Shown here: positions 56,301 through 64,000 of the stretch, one piece after another
How positions within the stretch are numbered: the stretch's first letter is position 1
Layout of the letters: each line of letters starts with the position of its first letter
Origin: Dyadobacter beijingensis DSM 21582
GTDB taxonomy: Bacteria > Bacteroidota > Bacteroidia > Cytophagales > Spirosomataceae
Assembly (NCBI RefSeq): GCF_000382205.1
Contig: NZ_KB907788.1
Coordinates: 62,001-126,000 of the forward strand
DNA: 64,000 nucleotides
Direction: 5' to 3'
Notes under the pieces: model-generated
The model's database searches: none
What the model was told of the DNA's origin: nothing
Seen by the model: the letters and a program-made list of their open reading frames with translations, nothing else
Made by a program: the position numbers and the translations under genes

Positions 56301-56807
56301 GCCGTCGCCCTTGCCGTCGAGCACCCTGCCTTTGACCTGTAATGCCGCGAGCTGCGCCACCGTGACGGCAATGCCCGCCTCGGCCGGGGGAGGAGTGCCG
56401 GGGAGCGCCTCCTCCTGGGACATCGCATCCGTTTTCGGGGCTTCGAATGCTGTTTTCCTGTTCTGTTTTTTCAAAATGAGATAAGTGCTCTTGCCCGATT
56501 TTTTGAACGACAGGTGGCTGGGACTGAGCAGCGATTCGAGCTGCTTTTCGAATTTGACATTTCCCGATTCGGACGGGACGGCGATGGAAATGCCCTGTAC
56601 GGTGGATTCTTCGAAAACAATGCTGACCTGGTACTTTTTGCCAAGTTCGATGAGGGCGTCTTTCAGCTTTTGGGTTTCGGCGCCGCTCTGCTTCGCCGGA
56701 TGCAGCCGGGAGGCCTGCACGAACGCGACGTTCTGAGCAAAAGCACTCCGGCCCATCAGCAGCGCCATCAATACCAACCCTGATTTCGAGAGTAATTGAT
56801 TGGACAT
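53310..56807 (-). CDS. SusC/RagA-type TonB-dependent transporter with STN domain
   Basis: 1165 residues; signal peptide ending RSAFAQ. An STN (secretin/TonB short N-terminal) domain (residues 50-115; LGKKYQVSIVFEESTVQGIS) receives or sends a signal to the FecR protein encoded immediately upstream. Then a carboxypeptidase-regulatory-like domain (VKGRVLDGKGDGLPGVSIVV), plug with VLKDASSVAIYGAQGANGV, and a barrel ending in LQLGF. The order sigma-FecR-SusC-SusD is the standard transcriptional trans-envelope signalling unit. Confidence 0.95.
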   Translation of the reverse strand: MSNQLLSKSGLVLMALLMGRSAFAQNVAFVQASRLHPAKQSGAETQKLKDALIELGKKYQVSIVFEESTVQGISIAVPSESGNVKFEKQLESLLSPSHLSFKKSGKSTYLILKKQNRKTAFEAPKTDAMSQEEALPGTPPPAEAGIAVTVAQLAALQVKGRVLDGKGDGLPGVSIVVKGTNRGVTTDFAGNYQVMVEDGSAALIFSFVGFASQEVVVGNRSTIDIVMSENVNALQELVVIGYGEQSRKDLVGSVGVLSRKNFGDVGVSNSSQLLQGKIAGVQVVNNSGVPGAGAQIVVRGTGSFTSAAPLYVIDGIQSDATMFNSLSPYDIEYISVLKDASSVAIYGAQGANGVVVVTTRLPKTGKPRVTYNGYFGLSRPWKQFDMLNAQQYTDLVKEWYTNYGQPLPPRLATPEANITQTDWQKEMFRTAKMTEHHINIGGGTEHVTYSFSTGYTKQESQVQALDFTRANFRFNLEEYIGKRIKLGQQLNIRYQLSDGNTANILNGLRMPPYISVLDPTNTLGGYGIATSAKDGNDSQNPLIIPNLYDTKNRNLNNYLQLYGELDIIEGLRFRTQFGGTYNFSQNYSYNPTYAGNQLVTQSQISEGYGYNLSYILENYFTYNKQFKDHGITITAGNSYRDGHLSRSVNLVGSNFANTEIHQIGVAKTVNFSSGAANSNSRFISYFARVNYNFKEKYILTLTGRRDATSLFAKDNRVGYFPSAGLGWRISDEAFMKNIPFISDLKLRTSWGKTGNSNINGFSYQSTVWTGSGNSVTYPLGPNETLVNGATVAIPSTPNLKWEETSTIDVGLDATFFHNRFSVSAGYYNRKNKDLLVEVPVALSTGYGGVSGASASQLINAASAFNKGFELTLGYNGTSKDLRYSINVNGAYNKNQVTSLGTQGAVPIIAGAFYSVPAMSRTEVGQPIGAFYGYKYDHVAIDNADIEKYNALARQKSGDPNAVYQAGLLPGDRIFEDIDGDGQVTFADQTFLGSPIPKLTYGVDINLNYKNFDFMATLQGVAGVQIINGTKYYLEGVALPFNTKTTVLNRWQNPGDMTDIARAGQNYGTAANLRNSSWYVENGPYARFRNVTLGYTVPGAKIKPSTGDIISSLRVYVTAQNLFTFTGYSGYDPEVTGSGDFIFGRGIDTGQVPQPRTFMLGLQLGF

Positions 56808-56811
56808 AGGT

Positions 56812-57804
56812 TTAGGGAAGTTTAGGAATAGTCAGTTCAATATGGTCTTCTTTCTGTGTGATTTCGATTTCCATCAGGTCGGAGAGGATCAGCAACAGGT
56901 CGTCGGCCTGGGTAGCTTTGTAAATGCCGCCGATCCTGCGCTGGGCGAGTAACGTGTCGGGTATACGCACCCGCACATCGAATTGTTCCTCGATCTGCGC
57001 TGCGACGTCCGACAGCAGGGTGTTGTCGAAGTAAAAAGTCTGCTCTTTCCAGGCCGTGTAGGGCCGGGGGTCGGCCGGGGCGGTCATTTTAAATGCCCCG
57101 TCGCGGCCCGAAACGAAGAGGCTGCCCGGTTTCATGTACACCTGCTTGCCCTGGGGCAGTTGCAGCTTTACCTTGCCGTTTTTAAGAAAGACCCGCTTGC
57201 CGCGTGCCCGGGAGAATGCGACGAACTCGGTACCGAGCACTTCGATCTGGTAGTGATCGCCCATTTTGACGACGAAGCGGTCGTGACCGGCCGTATGCGT
57301 TACTTTGAATTCCGCTTCACCGTCCAGGATTACCTCGCGGGTAGAGCCCGAAAACCCGAAACGCGGCACGAGCAGGCTGGAATTGGCATTCAGCAGCACT
57401 TCGGTACCTTCGGAGAGCCGGTACGACACTGTGCGGCCCGGGGCCGATTCCAGCGACTTGTACAGGACCTGCTTTTGAAACGCAACTCCGAACACAATCG
57501 TGATCATCGCCGCAGCGGCCGTCCATAGCCAGGTATTTCGGCTCACGCGACCGACCGGCTCCCGGCCGATCGGCTGCACGGGTTCATCCCCGATGCCGCT
57601 CAGCATAGTTTGAAAATGCGCAAGGGCGTGGTCGGCGTCGGGTGCGAATTGCGGGTGCTCGCTTTCCCATTGGTCGAGGTAGCGATAGTATAATTCCTCG
57701 TTTTGAGGCTCGGCAAGCCATTCTTCGATCATTTTACGCTGGATCGAGGTGGTTTTGCCTTCGAAAAAATCGAACAGCAATGCTCGTATAACGGATTCCT
57801 TCAT
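56812..57804 (-). CDS. FecR-family anti-sigma factor
   Basis: 330 residues. Short cytoplasmic helix region (MKESVIRALLFDFFEGKTT), a single membrane helix (LWTAAAAMITIVFGVAF), then the FecR domain (RTVSYRLSEGTEVLLNANSSL, EAEFKVTHTAGHDRFVVKMG) and a C-terminal DUF4974-type domain (YFDNTLLSDVAAQIEEQFDV). It holds the neighbouring ECF sigma factor inactive until SusC loads substrate. The sigma gene lies 9 bases upstream and SusC starts 4 bases downstream. Confidence 0.93.
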   Translation of the reverse strand: MKESVIRALLFDFFEGKTTSIQRKMIEEWLAEPQNEELYYRYLDQWESEHPQFAPDADHALAHFQTMLSGIGDEPVQPIGREPVGRVSRNTWLWTAAAAMITIVFGVAFQKQVLYKSLESAPGRTVSYRLSEGTEVLLNANSSLLVPRFGFSGSTREVILDGEAEFKVTHTAGHDRFVVKMGDHYQIEVLGTEFVAFSRARGKRVFLKNGKVKLQLPQGKQVYMKPGSLFVSGRDGAFKMTAPADPRPYTAWKEQTFYFDNTLLSDVAAQIEEQFDVRVRIPDTLLAQRRIGGIYKATQADDLLLILSDLMEIEITQKEDHIELTIPKLP

Positions 57805-57813
57805 GAGTGTGGA

Positions 57814-58464
57814 TTAACAGAAAAATAGCGTGAAGAACAGGACCCAGTGTGCCGAAAGCTCTTTTCGAATCCGGCTTAGCGCCCTGCTGACGAGTGCTTC
57901 CACCGCCTTGGCGCTGATATTCATTTCCTCCGCAACCTCGTCGTATTTTTTTCCTTCCACGCGTTTGAGCAGGTAGGCGCGGCGGCATTGTGCGGGCAGG
58001 TCGCGCACGATGAGCTCGATCCGCTGGTGCAGTTCGGTATATTGCAGGGCCTCGTCGGGGCTGGGGCTTTCGGAGGCGTGTACCGGCGCGTCGGCGGGAG
58101 CGATGAAGCGCATCTGCCATTTGAGGTAATTGTAAGCCCGGTGACGCACGGCCTTATAGAGGTAAGCCCGGTAGGACGTGCTCACATGCAGGAAAGTCTG
58201 GTTTTGCCAGAATGTCGTGAAGATCTCGGAAACAATATCCTCCGCCACCGCCCGCGAATGCACGAAGCGGATCGCGTGGTTGCAGAGATTTACATAATAC
58301 CGCCGGAACAGCAGCTCGCAGCCCTTTTCGGGGTTGGCGCTGAACTGGCTCCTGAGCAGCCATTCATCGTCGGCGACCATGCCCGCCGGTACCGGCCCGT
58401 CGGCATGCTCCTGCCCGCGGCCGGGAGAATCTTCGTCAAAATCGTTGAGCGGAAATGCAGTCAT
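57814..58464 (-). CDS. ECF sigma factor
   Basis: 216 residues from the ATG at 58462-58464; the longer frame starts only at a GTG (58503). Sigma2 (RSQFSANPEKGCELLFRRYY, AVAEDIVSEIFTTFWQ) and sigma4 (LPAQCRRAYLLKRVEGKKYDEVAEEMNISAKAVEALV) regions are both intact. It directs transcription of the fecR-susC-susD genes and possibly its own. First gene of the operon; no -35/-10-like autoregulatory element was identified. Confidence 0.92.
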   Translation of the reverse strand: MTAFPLNDFDEDSPGRGQEHADGPVPAGMVADDEWLLRSQFSANPEKGCELLFRRYYVNLCNHAIRFVHSRAVAEDIVSEIFTTFWQNQTFLHVSTSYRAYLYKAVRHRAYNYLKWQMRFIAPADAPVHASESPSPDEALQYTELHQRIELIVRDLPAQCRRAYLLKRVEGKKYDEVAEEMNISAKAVEALVSRALSRIRKELSAHWVLFFTLFFC

Positions 58465-58651
58465 CAGTCGGTGAAAAGGGGCTGGCTGTGAATTTACCTC
58501 CACCAGACAATTAAAGCCTACTTTTCCCTATGCTGCAAATGAAAAATTGTAAATCTTTTTTTGTGCGGAATAAAATATCGGAAAATATGGTGAATGCGGA
58601 ATGGTTGATAATGGCGTCGCAAGCAGCGTGCCAGCGACGCCTAATGCCGCG

Positions 58652-61297
58652 TCACTCGCTCCGCAAGCTCCTTACCGGATCGAGCCGGGCCGCCCTCACA
58701 CTCTGGAAACCGACCGTCAGCATGGCGATGGCGGTCATGAGGATGCCGGCGGCGGGGAACATCCACCAGGCAATCCGGATTTTGAATTCGAAATGTTCCA
58801 GCCAGACGTCCATGGCGTACCAGGCAATGGGGGAGGCGATCAGGAAGGCGATGACGACCAGTTTCAGGAAGTCTTTGGAAAGCAGGCCGATAATGCTCCC
58901 TACCGAAGCGCCCAGCACTTTCCGCACGCCGATTTCCTTGGTACGCTGCTCGGCGGTGAAGGTGGCGAGCCCGAAAAGCCCCATGCAGGCGATCAGTACC
59001 GCGAAAAACGTGGCGACTTCGATGAGCCGCGCCGTGCGTGTTTCCGACTGGTAAGCCTGCGCAAGCGTTTCGTCGAGAAAACTATATTCAAAAACCTGGT
59101 CGGGGAAGGCCGCTGTCCAGGCTTTTTCGATGTGGCTCAATGCGGTCTGCACCGATGCGGCCGTCGGGCGCTCGCTTTGGAGCTTGACGCCTAGCTGAAA
59201 ATAGTTATCGGGCACAACCTGGATGACCGTCGGGTCTATTTTCTGGTGTAATGAGTTGACATTGAAGTTTTTCACTACGCCTGTAATCGTGGCAAACTGG
59301 TCGCCGTCGCCATAGTAAATGCGCTCGCCGACGGCCTGGGCAGGCTGGGTAATGCCGATGCGGCCGAGGAAGATTTCGTTGACCAGTATTTTAGAATGGG
59401 TCGTGTCGCTGTCTTTGAGCGGTTCGCCGGCGAGCAGGCGTATGCCGTAGGTGTCCAGGAAATGCGCGTCGCCCATTTTCATCTGCGTTTTCACCTGCAC
59501 TACTTCCGGCCGCTGGCGGTACTCCATGGATTGCATCCAGTTGCTTTCGGCCGAGGCGCTGTTGAATGAATAACTGGCATCCTTCACCTGCGGCGAGCGG
59601 AGCACATTGTCGCGGAGGGCTTGCAGCTTTTCAGGCTTGTTATCGGGCAGGCCCACCGTGATAATGGCCGATTGGTTAAAGCCCAGGTCGGCGTGGCGGA
59701 AGAAATCGAGCTGGCGGTTGATGAGCATCGCGCAGCTGATCAGTACGAGCGACACCGTAAATTGCACCACCACCAGTCCCTGCCGCATCGAAAACCATTG
59801 ACCTGCCTGTACGGCGACATTGTTTTTCAATGCCCATATCGGTGCCATACCCGACAGGCGCAGGGCCGGGTACACACCCGCCAGCAGCGTGGTGACGATC
59901 AGCAGAATGACGGAGAACAAAGCGGTTTCCGCCGTAAACAAATCGCTCGCCGTAAGCGGAATGGCCAATGCCGCCGCAAGCGACGGGAGTGCGAGTACAC
60001 TGAGTATGAGTGCGCCCGCCGCTGCGAGCAGGGTTATAAGCCCGGCCTCCGTCAGAAACTGGTACACAAGCGACTGCCGGTTGCTGCCGATGGCTTTGCG
60101 AATGCCCACCTCCTTCGCCCGCTTGAATGCCTGGGCGGTGCTGAGGTTGATGAAATTAAAACAGGCGATCAGCAGAACGAGTGCGCCGATCAGCGAAAGC
60201 GTTTTCAGCAAGCTCACATTCGCGCTCCGGCCGCCGAGATTGCCGGAGTAATGGATAGTCGATAAATGGGCGAGTTTGAAGCGCTTGTGGTCGAGCGCTT
60301 CTTTACCCATATATTTTTTCACCACCCCCGCGAAACGCCCGATCAGCTGCTCGGGACGGGTTCCTTTTTTGAGCAACACAAATACCTGAAAATTGTCATT
60401 CCAGCCATTCCAGCGGTTCTGGTCATAGTCCGGGTTCACGTTTTTGAGGGTCGGGAACGACACGATCATATCAAACGGAAAGCTGCTGGTGGCGGGGTAA
60501 TCCTCCACCACACCGGCTACGGTCAGGTCCTGCTTGTTGTCCAGGCGGATGTTTTTACCGGTCGCGTCGGTTGTGCCGAAGTATTTTTCCGCATACCGGC
60601 GCGTGAGCACGATCGTGTTGGGTTGTGTCAGCGCATCGGCGGGACTGCCGGAAATCCACTGGTAATCAAATGTTTTGAAAATACCGGCATCCGCGTAAAC
60701 GTAAGATTCCCTGAACCGGTGTTCGCCGACGGCCATCGTACTGCCGCCGATTTTCAGGAGCGGCGCCACGGTTTCGGCCTCGGGCATATCCGTACGCAAC
60801 GCGTTCGCCATGCCCGTGTACGTGCCGGGGTAGGTCTGGTTTTCCTTGATATTCTCTGTTTCGACGCGATAAATGCGGTCGATGTGCGACTGGTGCAGGT
60901 CATAGCTCGTCTCGTGGCGCACGGCAAGGAAGATCAGGATCGCGCACGACATCCCGACGGCCAGGCCGGATATATTGATCAGCGAATGTCCCTTGCTTTT
61001 AAAAAGGTTTCTGAATGCGATGGTGAAATGGTTCTGGATCATGGCGGGGGTCAGGGAATGGGGGTTAGGGTATGGGTTAGCCCTTTTACGGCGCGAGAAA
61101 GGACGTATCAATTTCAATGCATTCCAGATGTAACGCCGGTTTGCGCGGGCTTTACTACCTGTTTCCAGCCAGTATGCGTACATTTCGAGCAGGTCGCCGG
61201 CGAGTTCTTCGGCGGTTTCGGGGTCGCCCAGGAAGGTCAGCAGCCTGCCTGCCCATTTCGGCGGCTGCGGGTCGGGGGCAGAGGTGCGAGGTCCCAT
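58652..61297 (-). CDS. FtsX/MacB-type ABC transporter permease with prefix domain
   Basis: 881 residues. An N-terminal permease-prefix domain (about 80 residues; ETAEELAGDLLEMYAYW) precedes a duplicated MacB-PCD/FtsX architecture: first helix MIQNHFTIAFRNLFKSKGHS region, four helices around residues 370-470, then a second MacB unit and three more helices ending LMTAIAMLTVGFQSVRAARLDP. Such permeases in Bacteroidota work with a separately encoded ATPase in export or mechanotransmission. It starts one base after the PadR stop codon, so the two are coupled. Confidence 0.92.
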   Translation of the reverse strand: MGPRTSAPDPQPPKWAGRLLTFLGDPETAEELAGDLLEMYAYWLETGSKARANRRYIWNALKLIRPFSRRKRANPYPNPHSLTPAMIQNHFTIAFRNLFKSKGHSLINISGLAVGMSCAILIFLAVRHETSYDLHQSHIDRIYRVETENIKENQTYPGTYTGMANALRTDMPEAETVAPLLKIGGSTMAVGEHRFRESYVYADAGIFKTFDYQWISGSPADALTQPNTIVLTRRYAEKYFGTTDATGKNIRLDNKQDLTVAGVVEDYPATSSFPFDMIVSFPTLKNVNPDYDQNRWNGWNDNFQVFVLLKKGTRPEQLIGRFAGVVKKYMGKEALDHKRFKLAHLSTIHYSGNLGGRSANVSLLKTLSLIGALVLLIACFNFINLSTAQAFKRAKEVGIRKAIGSNRQSLVYQFLTEAGLITLLAAAGALILSVLALPSLAAALAIPLTASDLFTAETALFSVILLIVTTLLAGVYPALRLSGMAPIWALKNNVAVQAGQWFSMRQGLVVVQFTVSLVLISCAMLINRQLDFFRHADLGFNQSAIITVGLPDNKPEKLQALRDNVLRSPQVKDASYSFNSASAESNWMQSMEYRQRPEVVQVKTQMKMGDAHFLDTYGIRLLAGEPLKDSDTTHSKILVNEIFLGRIGITQPAQAVGERIYYGDGDQFATITGVVKNFNVNSLHQKIDPTVIQVVPDNYFQLGVKLQSERPTAASVQTALSHIEKAWTAAFPDQVFEYSFLDETLAQAYQSETRTARLIEVATFFAVLIACMGLFGLATFTAEQRTKEIGVRKVLGASVGSIIGLLSKDFLKLVVIAFLIASPIAWYAMDVWLEHFEFKIRIAWWMFPAAGILMTAIAMLTVGFQSVRAARLDPVRSLRSE

Positions 61298-61298
61298 T

Positions 61299-61637
61299 TC
61301 AGTTGCCCATTAATTGTAAGGCATTCGGCGACAGCGCATTCCAGAGTTCCTCGCGCACCTGTTTCGCTTCCCGCAATGCTTTTCTTCCGAATGTAGTCAC
61401 GGCGAAAAACCGTTTACGCCGTCCGCCGCGCTCGGCCGTGGCGCCGCCCATTTGGGAGGATAGGTACCCTTTTTCTTCGAGGCGCTGCAGCGTGGTATGC
61501 ACCGTGCTGAACCCGACGCTCCGGCCGGTTTTCTTTTCCAGTTCCTGGGCCACCGACACCCCGTAGGCCTCTTCTTCGAGTACCGCCACGGTGAGCAGCA
61601 CCAGTTCTTCAAATTCTCCTAAAAACGTTCGCTTCAT
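61299..61637 (-). CDS. PadR family transcriptional regulator
   Basis: 112 residues: winged helix with LGEFEELVLLTVAVLEEEAYG, TVHTTLQRLEEKGYLSS and the wing GRRKRFFAVT, then the short C-terminal dimer helix. PadR genes are regularly paired with prefix-domain permeases of the type that follows, and probably repress this operon. Confidence 0.92.
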   Translation of the reverse strand: MKRTFLGEFEELVLLTVAVLEEEAYGVSVAQELEKKTGRSVGFSTVHTTLQRLEEKGYLSSQMGGATAERGGRRKRFFAVTTFGRKALREAKQVREELWNALSPNALQLMGN

Positions 61638-61742
61638 GACATCGGGCTATTTCATACGATAATGCCGATCAAATGCCATGCCAAACCCGGAAAATGTGTC
61701 TCAGACTGTTGTTTTGATGTTTTTCAGGAAATGCAGGTCAAT

Positions 61743-61785
61743 AAAAATGTCCGCTTCCGAACGCGCTGCGTGCCAAAGCGGACAT
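61743..61785 (-). terminator. Rho-independent terminator after the protease gene
   Basis: ATGTCCGCTT (61747-61756) is the exact reverse complement of AAGCGGACAT (61776-61785). On the minus strand the stem is followed by TTTTAT. It lies 30 bases after the protease stop. Confidence 0.75.
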
Positions 61786-61814
61786 GACTTGATGTTGGGG
61801 AAACGACTGAGCCG

Positions 61815-63968
61815 CTACTCGGCCACGACGACCTTGCCCGTATATTTTTCGCTCGCCGTTTCGATTTCAACGACATAAATGCCCGCCCGCACACCTTTCA
61901 GCCCAATTTGGTTGCCGGCTGGTTTTTCAAAGCTCTGCACCGTGGTACCGGCCCCGTTTTTCAACCGCACCAAAAGGATTTGCTGCGAAGCCGGCCATGC
62001 AATGCTGAATGCTCCGGCCGCGGGATTTGGGAACACTGCTACTGTATTTTCCTTGTCAAATGCGACGGAAACCACTTTGGAATAGGCGAATGTGCCATCG
62101 TTGTCCACCATTTTGAGGCGGTATAAATTGGTGCCCGCACGGGGATGGTCGTGGCTGAACTCGTACCGGTTGCCGGGTCCTTTGGCTGCTGTCACGCCGA
62201 TCTGCTGCCATGATTTTCCGTTGGTACCGTGTTCTATTTCAAAACGTTCCGCATTGGTTTCTTCCGTGGTGGTCCAGCCGAGCAGGGCACGGTTTTCGTT
62301 TTTGTACGCCTCGAATTGCGCCACGGTAACCGGCAGCGCAGTGGGTATTCGCAGGGTCAGCAGCGGGTCGCCGAGAATGAGTTCGGCCTCATTGTAACCA
62401 TTGAAATACCGGTAGGCGCTGCCGATCGGGTAGCCCTTCGCCAGAAATGTGTAAGCGCCCTCCGATTTGTACAGGCGTTCCAGGCCACTTTTGCCGGGTT
62501 CGGAGAACAGGCCGATGTTCTGCGAAAATGCATGCACATTCATCACATTCCCTTTTCCGAGGTACAGTCCCGCCAGGAACCCGGGCGCTTTGTAGCCGCC
62601 TACCGAGCAGGAATAGAGGTCGATGAGGCGGGTGTTCAGGCTGGGCAGGTTTTGAATGTCCAGCCCGTAGATGCCGAATGAATGGTACTGCGGCGCGCCG
62701 TGCAGGGTCAGGGTGAAGATTTCGTAGGAATTGCTGCTCAGCTTGGCAGTGAAGTCGTTTTTCCAAACCGCGTCGTCGCCCGAATAGTCGGGGTCTTTCG
62801 TCCGCCCGTACTGCAATGCTTCGCCGGAAAGCCAGTTGCCGCTGCCTACCGCGAGGTCGATAATGCCCTGTTCACCCACAAACCCGTCGGTAGCGAGTAT
62901 TTTGGGCTCGAAAGTGAACTGTCTGAGCCGGAAATTGTGCAGCTTGTTGAAATAGCTAACGATATAGTCGATTTGCTGATCGGTGCTGTGCAGCACATCG
63001 GGCAGGACCATACCCATTGAAAGGGCCGCATTGGATTGCTGGAAAACCGGCTGGCGGGCGTCGTTGGGCCGCACCAGGCAAGGATCCTGGTACATCTGTT
63101 TTTTAAAGGCGTCGGTTACCGGGTCGTAATAATAGGTGGGGTAATAGGGATGCGCGTAGTAGGAGAACATTTCCCCGGAATAAATCCAGGCGGCCTGCTC
63201 GTTGGCGTCGAGCATTTCGGTAGTGGTTGTCATGGACGCATTGCCGCCGATGAAGAATAGGGTGGAGAGGTTGTCATTCCGGAACCGGTCCTGGATGTCT
63301 TGGTAAAGCCGGGCCCTGCTGGCATTGTTGAGTGGCACGTGGTAACGTTCGAAATTAACCAGCGGATTCGAGCGCCGGATATCGTTCTCGTACCGGTCGA
63401 GCTCGGCGTTGAGCCGGGCATTGCCTTCATATTCCTGGTTGATGACGAGCAGCACTTTTTCGGCTTTCGGAGTGGGGGCGGGGGCCGTGGTAAATGGTGC
63501 CAGGAGAGCGTCCGAGCCGCTGCACCAGTTGCCGTCCAGCCCGAACACGTAGCTGACAAACGAATAATCTTTTCCCGGAAGCAGCCCGCCCATCGTGAAA
63601 TCCAGCGTGCGGGCCGGCTTGTTGATCATTTTCGCAGTCACATAGGCATGTGCAACCGACTCTTCGTTGCAGAAGGGCGATGCGCAGGCAGGCTTGATCA
63701 TGAAGAAAAAATACGCAATGGCGTCGATAGGCGTGCCGGGGCCGAAAGTTAAATGAATGTCGATCGCGCTCTCGGGGCGAAGTGCATTCGGGGTAATGCT
63801 GCCATGAATGTCGTAAGCGGCCGTGCGCTTGCCCGCGCCCGTTTGAGGTGAGGCTTCTATGCCCAGTTCGCGCCCATTCCAGACGACCTTGTGTGTTCCC
63901 TGTGCACACAGGTGCTGCGTGGCGAGGGTAATCAATGCAAAAGCAAGGAGTTGCAGATGTTTTTTCAT
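61815..63968 (-). CDS. Caspase/gingipain-fold (clan CD) protease candidate with sorting domain
   Basis: 717 residues; signal peptide MKKHLQLLAFALITLATQHLCAQ. A beta-rich N-terminal domain leads to a region with LLVINQEYEGN, STLFFIGGNASM and then LTLHGAPQYHS (His423) and LYSCSVGGY (Cys454). The His-Gly and Ser-Cys dyad spaced 31 residues apart after hydrophobic strands matches clan CD proteases such as gingipains (C25). A Y-rich insert (YYAHPYYPTYYYDPV) is unusual. A fibronectin-like segment and a type IX sorting domain (VFPNPAAGAFSIAW, ending ASEKYTGKVVVAE) close it. Predicted to be secreted and surface-attached. No pro-domain signature recognised. Confidence 0.72.
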   Translation of the reverse strand: MKKHLQLLAFALITLATQHLCAQGTHKVVWNGRELGIEASPQTGAGKRTAAYDIHGSITPNALRPESAIDIHLTFGPGTPIDAIAYFFFMIKPACASPFCNEESVAHAYVTAKMINKPARTLDFTMGGLLPGKDYSFVSYVFGLDGNWCSGSDALLAPFTTAPAPTPKAEKVLLVINQEYEGNARLNAELDRYENDIRRSNPLVNFERYHVPLNNASRARLYQDIQDRFRNDNLSTLFFIGGNASMTTTTEMLDANEQAAWIYSGEMFSYYAHPYYPTYYYDPVTDAFKKQMYQDPCLVRPNDARQPVFQQSNAALSMGMVLPDVLHSTDQQIDYIVSYFNKLHNFRLRQFTFEPKILATDGFVGEQGIIDLAVGSGNWLSGEALQYGRTKDPDYSGDDAVWKNDFTAKLSSNSYEIFTLTLHGAPQYHSFGIYGLDIQNLPSLNTRLIDLYSCSVGGYKAPGFLAGLYLGKGNVMNVHAFSQNIGLFSEPGKSGLERLYKSEGAYTFLAKGYPIGSAYRYFNGYNEAELILGDPLLTLRIPTALPVTVAQFEAYKNENRALLGWTTTEETNAERFEIEHGTNGKSWQQIGVTAAKGPGNRYEFSHDHPRAGTNLYRLKMVDNDGTFAYSKVVSVAFDKENTVAVFPNPAAGAFSIAWPASQQILLVRLKNGAGTTVQSFEKPAGNQIGLKGVRAGIYVVEIETASEKYTGKVVVAE

Positions 63969-64000
63969 GACCGGGTTCAGTTTGAGGTTTATGTTGATAC

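Noticed and set aside
1-64000. Search for mobile elements, integrases, tRNA or rRNA genes and CRISPR arrays.
   Set aside because: No transposase or integrase frame, no cloverleaf-like or rRNA-like stretch and no spaced repeats were recognised by reading; short or degenerate ones could still have been missed.

Overview
The window looks like a chromosomal segment of a free-living Bacteroidota bacterium of the class Cytophagia, probably Dyadobacter or a close relative. The genus is an inference from gene style. The evidence is two SusC/SusD pairs, a hybrid two-component system, an ECF sigma/FecR pair, C-terminal type IX secretion sorting domains, lipoproteins with lipobox signals, TAnnTTTG-type promoter boxes and moderately high GC coding sequence. 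I found no tRNA, rRNA, transposase, integrase, prophage or CRISPR array.

Layout. 1-8083: a glycan-utilisation locus (divergent AraC regulator, SusC, SusD, GH95-like glycosidase). 8188-12445: a Crp/Fnr regulator, a DUF308 membrane protein, an internally deleted serine hydrolase, a threonine-aldolase-like PLP enzyme and a wrecked SDR gene. 12540-20631: a sigma54-type response regulator, two alpha/beta hydrolases (the first behind an elaborate regulatory region), an alginate-export-type porin, an SBBP lipoprotein and a TlpA-like thioredoxin. 20632-21370: a graveyard of an acyltransferase and a lipoprotein. 21538-26965: PAS histidine kinase, then a compact kaiC-kaiB-kaiB-PAS histidine kinase operon. 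27219-34188: Tat-type secreted protein, M19 dipeptidase, lipoprotein hydrolase, BlaI plus an M56-POTRA fusion, Gfo/Idh/MocA oxidoreductase. 34302-47095: a methyltransferase with a coupled micro-ORF, a giant hybrid sensor/AraC protein, two TPR histidine kinases, a DsbA-like protein and two tandem AraC paralogues. 47404-51555: LRR protein with a sorting domain and a PQQ dehydrogenase. 51711-58464: SusD, SusC, FecR and ECF sigma factor (a transcriptionally autoregulated uptake locus). 58652-61637: PadR with an FtsX/MacB-type permease. 61815-63968: a caspase/gingipain-fold protease candidate.

Two things stand out. First, the Kai-like operon carries a two-domain KaiC with conserved CII phosphorylation positions, two different KaiB proteins and a kinase gene overlapping the second kaiB, but no KaiA. 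It looks like an input/output-linked phospho-switch or timer. Second, at least three unrelated genes have lost their middles while both ends stay recognisable (serine hydrolase, SDR, acyltransferase), which points to a recurrent deletion process or an assembly fault. The non-coding stretches also hold several precise dyads, including two matched operators 31 bp apart followed by a hairpin that buries a Shine-Dalgarno sequence.
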